From positions 1-5,390 of the forward strand of contig CALBDR010000325.1 of the NCBI GenBank assembly GCA_937927525.1: a DNA stretch of 5,390 nt, in the 5' to 3' direction. The DNA is from an uncultured Candidatus Melainabacteria bacterium (GTDB taxonomy: Bacteria > Cyanobacteriota > Vampirovibrionia > LMEP-6097). A program made the translations under genes and the position numbers. Positions 1 through 5,390 of the stretch are shown piece after piece (within the stretch, counting starts at the first letter, position 1; every line of letters starts with the position of its first letter). The notes beneath the pieces are model-generated. The model made no database searches. It saw only the letters and a program-made list of their open reading frames with translations, and was not told the DNA's origin.

Positions 1-168
1 CCCATACAATTATATTACAGTATTTACCTTATCCACTCAAATTGGAGAAGACCCACTCTTTTAAGATATGGTGCTTCAACCAAAGTTGAAGATCGGGGAA
101 AAAGAACTCCAGCTAGACTTGCTATTGAGAGAAAAGATCCTCATGTATTGAGTTTGTTTAAGCATTAA
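1..168 (+). CDS. Ankyrin-repeat protein, C-terminal fragment (5' end outside window)
   Basis: The frame starting at base 1 is open to a TAA at 166-168 and gives 55 residues. The second half reads as the end of an ankyrin array: LLRYGAS (codons 58-78) is the end of one repeat helix pair plus the GA turn. It is followed by a repeat with GKRTPARLAIERKDPHVLSL, close to the family pattern G-x-TPL-x-LA-x(6)-V-x-LL, which closes the protein. The first ~18 residues (PIQLYYSIYLIHSNWRR) fit less well: the distance from the TP-like proline to the GA turn is about three residues longer than canonical, so this repeat is degenerate or there is an upstream indel. Ankyrin repeats mediate protein-protein contacts and in host-associated bacteria are often found in secreted effectors. 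Which domain lies N-terminal cannot be seen. The gene converges on the minus-strand operon with two bases between stops. Confidence is good for the fold, low for any role. Confidence 0.75.
   Translation, partial: PIQLYYSIYLIHSNWRRPTLLRYGASTKVEDRGKRTPARLAIERKDPHVLSLFKH
74..91. repeat. Perfect inverted repeat (7-bp stem, 4-nt loop) inside the ankyrin gene end
   Basis: CTTCAAC (74-80) and GTTGAAG (85-91) are perfect reverse complements around a CAAA loop. The hairpin lies about 80 bases beyond the last stop codon of the minus-strand operon, so it could fold in the operon's 3' end. Neither strand has a T-run right after the stem, so it is not a standard intrinsic terminator. It also encodes ankyrin residues (GASTKVE), so it may be coincidental. 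Confidence 0.35.
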
Positions 169-170
169 GC

Positions 171-605
171 TTACCCAGAAACCCGAGTACTTTTCATCAT
201 CTGATTTTCAGTAGAAATATTACTAGAATCAATATTTAAAAATTCATTCAAAAACTTATCTTTTGCTTTCTCAGCTTCTTCTTGAATTTCCCTAGAATCT
301 TTCATTATTTCAATGATTTCAGCTTGTGCAGAAACATCTAGGTCACCATTATGCAGGTCAATTATCATTTGTTTAACTTCTTCTGACTTAGAAGTTCTAT
401 ACAGGTCCATTAAGGTTTCTTGGATAAATTCAAAATAAATATAGAAGTGACAGTATTTAATCGCTTCTTTAATTTCATTTTCATTCTTTGAAGTCTTTAT
501 AAGGCTTTGTAAGTTTTTAGCTTTAGTTAAAGTTCTTAAATCTTCTTCAAAGGTATCTAAGTTTTGTCCTTGTTTTAATAGTGCTCGATGTTTATGCATG
601 TCCAT
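171..605 (-). CDS. Small acidic helical protein, paralogue of the 152-aa protein; putative partner of the 648-aa protein
   Basis: This encodes 144 aa, last gene of the operon. I do not recognise a named family. The sequence is predicted mostly helical, rich in Glu/Lys/Asp, with no signal peptide or membrane segment, so it should be soluble and cytosolic. Residues 45-91 align without gaps to residues 44-90 of the 152-aa protein, with 17 of 47 identical, including IKE, FYxxFxF (as FYIYFEF) and NGDLDV. After this comes a charged, coiled-coil-like helix (about 95-120) and a polar tail. The start at 605 is favoured by an AAAGGT ribosome site seven bases upstream; a second ATG at 599 would remove only two residues. 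It overlaps the end of the 648-aa gene by 14 bases. Small acidic helical proteins encoded right after a large protein are often secretion chaperones or immunity/antitoxin partners, but this is inference from context. Confidence 0.85.
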   Translation of the reverse strand: MDMHKHRALLKQGQNLDTFEEDLRTLTKAKNLQSLIKTSKNENEIKEAIKYCHFYIYFEFIQETLMDLYRTSKSEEVKQMIIDLHNGDLDVSAQAEIIEIMKDSREIQEEAEKAKDKFLNEFLNIDSSNISTENQMMKSTRVSG

Positions 606-2538
606 ATTTTTTACCTTTATAATCTACGTTGAAAATATCTTCGATATTCTTCAATAACCTTTCTATAAAGTTAACGAAGAAATCTTTACCACTTTGATAG
701 CTAGTATTAAATTTACTTTTATATGCGTTTGCTGTTTTTTTACACTTATCGACAATTGGTTGTGTCGAGGCTTCTTGTTCTGCTGGATGTGAAACCATGG
801 CTATACTCTCACTAAGGTTTTTAGAAAGGTTTTCACCATATCTTTGGGTTACGTGCTCTAGGTTGATTTCTGAACTTTGGTTAACTAAACTTTTTTCTAA
901 ACGGAATTCGTCTCTTAAAACTTCTATATCTGCAACAGTCTTTTCACGCAGATTATAAATATTTCCACAACCAAGGTCTATTAACGGAAATAGTGAATTG
1001 ATGTTTTGTTGTCTTTCACCTAAAAAGAAATCATAGATTGCAAGCTGCTTTGAGCTATCATCTGTTTGTGGATGATTTAATGTATTTAATAAATCTTGAG
1101 CTGCTTGATTATTTTTATACATCGGTAACTCTAAAGCATTTCTTAATGAAACCATAGCGGTTGAATTATTTATATCAAAAATAGCAGCATTAGTTGTAGT
1201 TTTTGGAAGTAAACTAGTAGTTCTAATCTCATCTTCTATTTCAGTTCTATAAAAGTTTTCATAAGTACTTTGCATTGCTTTTGCTTTCTGTGTGAATTTA
1301 TCTCCACTAAGTAACGCTTCTAGTGAATCTGGGTTAATAGCTTTTGAAGTGTCTGCATTCTTAGGATCTATTTCTGCTAATAAAGAATGCATGATATTAC
1401 TTGAAAGCCCTGCTGAAGGGTTGTTTCTATCTAAAGTAGAAATTCCTTCTACTTTATCTAAGATTTCTCTTACATGAATTAAAGCATCAGTAAAGTTTTC
1501 GTTTCTATCTTTTAATAGTTTGTACTCTGTATTTAGTTTAGCCTGGAAACTATTCTGCAAATTTTCCATTGCATTATTTTTAGAAGGATTTGCTGTTTTT
1601 ATCATTTCAAGTTTTTGCTCTAATGCTTCTTTCTTCATAGAGCTTAAAGTTTGGTCTTCAGAAAAACTTTGAACTGTATTATGAAAGCTTAATACAGCAT
1701 CTTTATACTCTTGACTAGATTCAGGATAGCTTACTAAATCTATTAAGATTTCCTCAAATCTTGTTGCGTAGTCTGTTACACCAGTGTTTTGTTTCGTTAA
1801 ATCTATACTCGTTTCTTTTGCTGCTTGAGTAAGAATAGCTGCATAACTTTTTCTAGCTTTTTTTGCAAGAGTTTCATTCGCTTCTAAAATACTATCTAGG
1901 CTTTCGCCTTCTAAGAAATAATTTTCAGTGTTTGCTCTTCTGTCTAAAACTGTTGTTATCAAAGATTCACCATATTCTATGAATGATTCACCGACTTTAC
2001 CGTAAGCACTCATCTTTTGCCTGAAGTCATCTAATGCTTCATTTAGTGATAAGTTTCTCAGGTTCAACTTATCAATTAAATCAAAAGCTGTTGATACCTG
2101 GTGATTATTTGAACTGTTTTGATATCCATTTACAAGTACGGCTAAAAGATCATCATTGTCACCGACTCCTGGTTGTTTCATTACTGAATTTAATGCTTGT
2201 TTCGCGGCGCTACTATAGGCTGAAGGAATATTCTTATTAATCGCAATTTCAACTAGCTTAGAGCTCGTTTTTGAATTTTCAAGAAAGCTATCTTCTACTT
2301 CTAAAACTAGTTTTTGAAAATCGGGAGCACTTATTTCACCTTGACCATTAACTAATCTGTAGTCTGTTCTATTTTCATCGATAGGGAAAGCTTTAATCTC
2401 TAGGTTATTAATTATATGGATATTCTGGTTAGCAAACTTAAAAGCTTTATCTTTAGTGACTGCTGTTAAATTATTCTTATCAAAGCTGGTATCAACTTTG
2501 TTAGCATCTCTTGGATTTAGTGTAGGCGTTACCAACAT
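592..2538 (-). CDS. Large helical protein of unknown function (648 aa), diverged paralogue of the 773-aa protein
   Basis: I recognise no family. The protein looks soluble and largely alpha-helical, rich in Asn, Ser, Glu and Lys, with only two cysteines (about 524 and 599) and no signal peptide or clear membrane segment. Blocks that align with the 773-aa protein are: residues 64-139 (NG-x2-E ... IP-x-A ... [LV]NGY), 183-234 (GE[SF]... LI-x-TV ... AN ... AN-E ... Y-x-A) and 577-645 (ES-x2-M ... I-x-D ... Y ... then an amphipathic helix with ERLLKNIEDIF). Between the first two blocks it lacks about 160 residues present in the paralogue. Its middle (about 250-570) is helical, with a possible coiled coil at 300-365. 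The ATG at 2538 overlaps the upstream 152-aa gene by 38 bases with only a weak ribosome site (GTAAGT); a TTG at 2535 is the only close alternative. An effector or structural role alongside its small partner is possible but unproven. Confidence 0.85.
   Translation of the reverse strand: MLVTPTLNPRDANKVDTSFDKNNLTAVTKDKAFKFANQNIHIINNLEIKAFPIDENRTDYRLVNGQGEISAPDFQKLVLEVEDSFLENSKTSSKLVEIAINKNIPSAYSSAAKQALNSVMKQPGVGDNDDLLAVLVNGYQNSSNNHQVSTAFDLIDKLNLRNLSLNEALDDFRQKMSAYGKVGESFIEYGESLITTVLDRRANTENYFLEGESLDSILEANETLAKKARKSYAAILTQAAKETSIDLTKQNTGVTDYATRFEEILIDLVSYPESSQEYKDAVLSFHNTVQSFSEDQTLSSMKKEALEQKLEMIKTANPSKNNAMENLQNSFQAKLNTEYKLLKDRNENFTDALIHVREILDKVEGISTLDRNNPSAGLSSNIMHSLLAEIDPKNADTSKAINPDSLEALLSGDKFTQKAKAMQSTYENFYRTEIEDEIRTTSLLPKTTTNAAIFDINNSTAMVSLRNALELPMYKNNQAAQDLLNTLNHPQTDDSSKQLAIYDFFLGERQQNINSLFPLIDLGCGNIYNLREKTVADIEVLRDEFRLEKSLVNQSSEINLEHVTQRYGENLSKNLSESIAMVSHPAEQEASTQPIVDKCKKTANAYKSKFNTSYQSGKDFFVNFIERLLKNIEDIFNVDYKGKKYGHA
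613..618 (-). promoter_or_regulatory. Ribosome binding site of the 144-aa gene
   Basis: On the minus strand AAAGGT lies seven bases before the ATG at 605, inside the last codons of the 648-aa gene. It is the clearest Shine-Dalgarno-like site in the operon and decides the start at 605 rather than the second ATG at 599. The other three genes have weak or badly spaced sites. Confidence 0.6.
2501..2538 (-). other. 38-base coding overlap between the 152-aa and 648-aa genes
   Basis: These bases encode the last 11 residues plus stop of the 152-aa protein (…NAYTKSKRC) and, in another frame, the first dozen residues of the 648-aa protein (MLVTPTLNPRDA). No ATG further inside the 648-aa gene is close enough to remove the overlap. 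The overlap suggests translational coupling, with ribosomes terminating at 2501 just downstream of the next start. Confidence 0.6.
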
Positions 2539-2959
2539 TATTACTTACAAAGTTTGGCACATTATTTTTTTGACAATTCATTAGTAAAGATATATTCTCG
2601 TTAGTTTTAGTCTCTTCGGTCTCTTTAAGCATCCTATCTCGACTTTCTCTTAACTTCCTTACTCTTTCTTGCGACTCTAAAAGATCGTCGACATCTAGGT
2701 TGCCATTGAAAAATTCTTCAATATATTTAGCTAAGTATTCACTTTCATTTTCTTCCTGTAATTTCTTAACTGCTGTTATTACAAAATCAAAGTCCTTATA
2801 GAAGTAAAGTAGTTTTAAGTTCTCTTTTATTAACCAGTCAGAGCCATTACCAAGATTCTTTAGAAAATGCTCAGCCATTTTAAATCTTCTTGAGTTAACT
2901 TTTTCTTCTTTGTCAATCTCTGATTTTTTAACTAGAAGTGCTAATTGATTATTGTTCAT
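2501..2959 (-). CDS. Small acidic helical protein, paralogue of the 144-aa protein; putative partner of the 773-aa protein
   Basis: This encodes 152 aa, second gene of the operon. No family is recognised. It is predicted helical and soluble, without signal peptide or membrane span. The core at residues 44-90 matches the 144-aa protein without gaps: IKE at the start, FYxxFxF (FYKDFDF) in the middle and NGNLDV at the end, with acidic helices between. A strongly charged helix (about 93-118, with RKLRESRDRMLKE) follows, then a polar Asn-rich tail of about 35 residues. The ATG at 2959 overlaps the stop of the 773-aa gene by 11 bases. A possible AAGGAA (2973-2978) lies 13 bases upstream, which is too far for an ideal ribosome site, so translation probably depends on coupling to the upstream gene. 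Placement directly after a large protein suggests a chaperone, immunity protein or subunit dedicated to that protein; none of these is shown by sequence alone. Confidence 0.85.
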   Translation of the reverse strand: MNNNQLALLVKKSEIDKEEKVNSRRFKMAEHFLKNLGNGSDWLIKENLKLLYFYKDFDFVITAVKKLQEENESEYLAKYIEEFFNGNLDVDDLLESQERVRKLRESRDRMLKETEETKTNENISLLMNCQKNNVPNFVSNNVGNAYTKSKRC

Positions 2960-5270
2960 TGCTTACTGTTGTTTCCTTATCTGTGTTTTTGATTTCATTT
3001 CCAAAAAGCCCTAAAACTTCTAAAAGTTTTTTAAGATAGATACTAATCTTTTCTGTAAGAAGATCAAAATCTAAGCCATTAGTAGCTTTATCATCGTATA
3101 ACTCTGATAGATCGAAAAGGTTATCGTAGATTTCATCCATTTGTTTTTCTGAAGGGTTTATAGAAGTAATGAATCTGTATGATTCATGTTGCATAGCTTG
3201 TGTTCTATCTTCTAGAAACTCAGCTTCTAATTCATGCTTATATGAATCTAAATTAAATTGATTTAAATCTTCTTTTGCTTGATTATATTCATTGCGGGCT
3301 GTTTCAATGCTTACATGCCTATTAGAGTATGAATTTATTAAATCTAAGTCATCACTATTTGACTCTATTTTTGCATCTAATCTAGCTATTTCATGAAAGT
3401 CTCTGTATGAGTTTAAAAGATCAATTAATTTTGTGTTTTCTTCTTTTATGGTAGGGTCATTAGTCGCTGCTAACTCTCTTTCAAGTGAAATAATGTTGGA
3501 TTTAATACCATTCTGTGAATCTAGGTTTATGGTAATTGCTGTTCCGGACTTGCTTACTGCTAAAACTTCTATCTCTGCTTTTTGCTCTCTTTTTGCTAGT
3601 GCTAAAGTTTGGATTGAAGATTCATCAAAGCTTCCTAAGTCTATTCCTGGTGGATATTTAATATCCAAATCATCTAAATTCATCGCAGCATTGATTACAG
3701 CTTCATACTCAGTATCAGTAGCTTCATTAATTAAAGCTTCATATCTTTCACGTGTCGTAGTTACTTTTTCTGTCGCTTCTGCTCTTTTATTATCGATAAA
3801 CAAATCCATATCTGCTCTAAGCTCATCTGGGTCAATACCAATAAGCTTAGCTAAACCATTATGATCTTTATTATTCTCTCCTAGTAATTTACTTAGGAAA
3901 AGACTTTTAACATCTATATCCTCAAACTTATCTAATGCTTTACCAAAGAATTGATAACTAGCTTCAACTTCTTGAGTTTTAGTTCTTAAAGCTTCTTCTG
4001 CATTTTTTGATGCCCTTAATAAACTTGCATCCTCTGGATCTTTACTCTGAGCGGCTTGTGCTTCTTCATAAGCTTTTTCTAATTGATGAATTTCTTCAGC
4101 GTTAGCTTTGATAATTTTTACTACTCTATCATGACGTTGATTGAAGTTTGCTGTATCTGTCGAAACTGTTTGGATTAAGTCTACAGCGGCTTCTGCAAAT
4201 TCACCATATTCATTTTCCGGTATAAAATTTGTCAGTCCCCAGCCGATAGATTTATAGATTCTATCCATGCTACCTACATCGTCTCTTTCTCTTTGTAACC
4301 TTAGGACTGGATTAGTACAAATATCTTGTAATGATTTTAGTAGCTGTCCTTTGATTTGAGTTCCAAGATGGTTTTTATGTCTATATGGGAAAAGTTGTTT
4401 ATTATAAGAGTTTTGATTGTAAGTTCTTTCGATACCATTTAATTTAAACTTGAAAGATTTGTTGAAGTTAACTCTAACAATATCTCCTGTATCATTTTTT
4501 GTCATTGCATCTGCTAGAGCAGCAATGGCTTGGAAATGTTTAGTGGAGTTTTGCTCTGAAGCTAGTATATCTACTACTGGTATATTAACGTGATCTTTAT
4601 AGTCTATTCTTGCACTTAATTGACCACTAACTGCTACATCTACAGGCTTATGAAAATGAATACCATTAGCTGTCCAAAACGCTCCTTTAAATGGATTGTA
4701 AACATCTAGAGTGACAGGTGATTGAATGTTTACAGAATCAACAGTCGGCACTTCTATTATAGGTTTAACATGCAAATTAGGATGTAGCCAGTTTCTGTTT
4801 CCTCTAGCGTAGTCTACATATCCATTAAGGATTTGTAGTGCCATATCATTTCTTGCTTTATCTCCATTCGCCGTAGGAATTAATTCACTTGATTTTTGCT
4901 CTAGGCTATGTTGAGCTAGCACTCCTAATGCACTGATTATTTGATCACGATTTTCGTGTAATAGGATTTGTGCATTGTCATTAACTTTAAATTCTATGTT
5001 TCCATTATTTTCTCTAGCAATAAAAAAGTCTTCGAAAATATATTGAATACCTTGAAGGCTAATATTATTAGGGTCATTCGTTAAACTTTCAGTTACAGTA
5101 GCAGCTCTTTTTGCATGATCCTGCTTCGGATCAGCTTGCTCTTCTTCTACAATTTTATTAATACTTGGTCTAAATCTAGGACCTTTTTCTGGAAGTAAAT
5201 CTTGTACCCTACTCCAGAGTCTTTCTAGAGCTGCATTTGGTCTTTTTGCAGATATTGATGGTGTACCCAT
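2949..5270 (-). CDS. Large protein of unknown function (773 aa) with an extra strand-rich segment; first gene of the operon
   Basis: No family is recognised and no catalytic motif is evident. Regions in order: a basic, proline-containing N-terminus (1-50); a helical block (about 70-155) ending in ILNGY, shared with the 648-aa protein; a strand-rich segment (about 155-350) with many alternating hydrophobic and polar residues and several aromatics, absent from the paralogue; a helical block beginning GEF at 356 and running into a charged coiled coil (about 375-450); a helical middle with a PPGID stretch near 540; a further coiled-coil-like region (about 590-690); and a C-terminal block (696-768) ending in an amphipathic helix, YLKKLLEVLGLFG. 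There is no signal peptide or membrane span. The ATG at 5270 is the only upstream candidate because an in-frame TAA occurs at 5286-5288 with no other start codon between. No Shine-Dalgarno site is visible; the start sits in an AT-alternating tract. An effector-like or structural role is a guess from context. Confidence 0.85.
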   Translation of the reverse strand: MGTPSISAKRPNAALERLWSRVQDLLPEKGPRFRPSINKIVEEEQADPKQDHAKRAATVTESLTNDPNNISLQGIQYIFEDFFIARENNGNIEFKVNDNAQILLHENRDQIISALGVLAQHSLEQKSSELIPTANGDKARNDMALQILNGYVDYARGNRNWLHPNLHVKPIIEVPTVDSVNIQSPVTLDVYNPFKGAFWTANGIHFHKPVDVAVSGQLSARIDYKDHVNIPVVDILASEQNSTKHFQAIAALADAMTKNDTGDIVRVNFNKSFKFKLNGIERTYNQNSYNKQLFPYRHKNHLGTQIKGQLLKSLQDICTNPVLRLQRERDDVGSMDRIYKSIGWGLTNFIPENEYGEFAEAAVDLIQTVSTDTANFNQRHDRVVKIIKANAEEIHQLEKAYEEAQAAQSKDPEDASLLRASKNAEEALRTKTQEVEASYQFFGKALDKFEDIDVKSLFLSKLLGENNKDHNGLAKLIGIDPDELRADMDLFIDNKRAEATEKVTTTRERYEALINEATDTEYEAVINAAMNLDDLDIKYPPGIDLGSFDESSIQTLALAKREQKAEIEVLAVSKSGTAITINLDSQNGIKSNIISLERELAATNDPTIKEENTKLIDLLNSYRDFHEIARLDAKIESNSDDLDLINSYSNRHVSIETARNEYNQAKEDLNQFNLDSYKHELEAEFLEDRTQAMQHESYRFITSINPSEKQMDEIYDNLFDLSELYDDKATNGLDFDLLTEKISIYLKKLLEVLGLFGNEIKNTDKETTVSNEQ

Positions 5271-5390
5271 ATATATATAAAGAAGTTAATAGATATTTTT
5301 GATGTCTTTTTGTAATACCAATCCAAATAATTAATTTACATTAACATTCGGATCAAAAATCAGTGAACCTCGTCATAGAGTAAATATGGT
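5271..5390 (-). promoter_or_regulatory. Upstream region of the operon; probable promoter location, elements uncertain
   Basis: This 120-base stretch precedes the first gene of the minus-strand operon and has no supported gene. It is the only non-coding DNA upstream of the four-gene unit, so the promoter should be here or just beyond. The best hand-found candidate is TTACAA (5310-5315) and TATTAA (5286-5291) with an 18-base spacer, which would give a very short leader, but the -35 box matches the sigma-70 consensus poorly. A TTGATC (5351-5356) upstream lacks a convincing -10 partner. The last ~50 bases are open on the plus strand with an ATG at 5386, and short frames end there on the minus strand (stop at 5353-5355), so a neighbouring gene may begin or end at the edge. 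Confidence 0.25.

Noticed and set aside
1292..1477. Plus-strand open frame of 61 codons within the 648-aa gene
   Set aside because: Short antisense shadow with no motif or ribosome site; the minus-strand gene explains the region.
2034..2240. Plus-strand open frame of 68 codons within the 648-aa gene
   Set aside because: Antisense shadow with no recognisable protein pattern.
3013..3030. Inverted repeat AAAACTT/AAGTTTT with a 4-base loop, followed by TT on the plus strand
   Set aside because: The stem is almost all A-T, and it lies within the codons for the C-terminal KKLLEVL helix of the 773-aa gene. There is no plus-strand transcript to terminate, so chance in AT-rich coding DNA is the simpler explanation.
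3433..3864. Plus-strand open frame of 143 codons within the 773-aa gene
   Set aside because: It is Ser/Ala/Leu-rich in the way expected of the antisense of a charged helical protein, has no convincing ribosome site, and lies wholly inside a gene supported by operon structure and paralogy.
171..5270. CRISPR array, tRNA/rRNA genes, insertion-sequence ends
   Set aside because: No regularly spaced direct repeats, no structured RNA pattern and no transposase-like protein were found; the span is filled by the four coding regions.
5331..5344. Imperfect palindrome TTAAT-N4-ATTAA upstream of the operon, considered as an operator
   Set aside because: Five-base arms made only of A and T are common by chance in such DNA, and no second copy was seen.
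5341..5390. Plus-strand open stretch (LTFGSKISEPRHRVNM…) and minus-strand short frames ending at 5353-5355, considered as the edge of a transposase or other gene
   Set aside because: Too short to identify, no start codon before 5386 and no ribosome site; the frames on the two strands cannot be told apart.

Overview
The window looks like accessory DNA from an AT-rich bacterium. Four genes on the minus strand form one tightly packed unit with short overlaps, every stop codon is TAA, and the standard code fits throughout. At the left edge lies the tail end of an ankyrin-repeat gene on the plus strand. Ankyrin-repeat proteins beside large, helical, unrecognised proteins are typical of host-associated or intracellular bacteria (Francisella-, Legionella/Coxiella- or Rickettsiales-like lineages). 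Nothing here fixes the taxon, and that assignment is inference.

Layout, read along minus-strand transcription from right to left: an upstream region (5271-5390) with no confident gene; a 773-aa protein (2949-5270); a 152-aa acidic helical protein (2501-2959); a 648-aa protein (592-2538); and a 144-aa acidic helical protein (171-605). The overlaps are 11, 38 and 14 bases, so the genes are almost certainly co-transcribed and probably translationally coupled. The operon ends tail-to-tail with the ankyrin gene (1-168), with only two bases between the two stop codons.

The main observation is that the operon is a large-small-large-small array that appears to have arisen by duplication of a two-gene module. 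The two small proteins are paralogues: 17 of 47 residues are identical without gaps over a core ending in NG[DN]LDV. The two large proteins also share collinear blocks near the N-terminus, in the middle and over the last ~75 residues. The 773-aa member carries an extra ~160-200 residue, strand-rich segment that the 648-aa member lacks. I recognise no catalytic motif, signal peptide or transmembrane segment in any of the four.

The most economical working model is two large exported or effector-like proteins, each followed by its own small acidic partner (a chaperone, an antitoxin/immunity protein or an obligate subunit). The pairing is supported by gene order and paralogy. The biochemical role is inference only.
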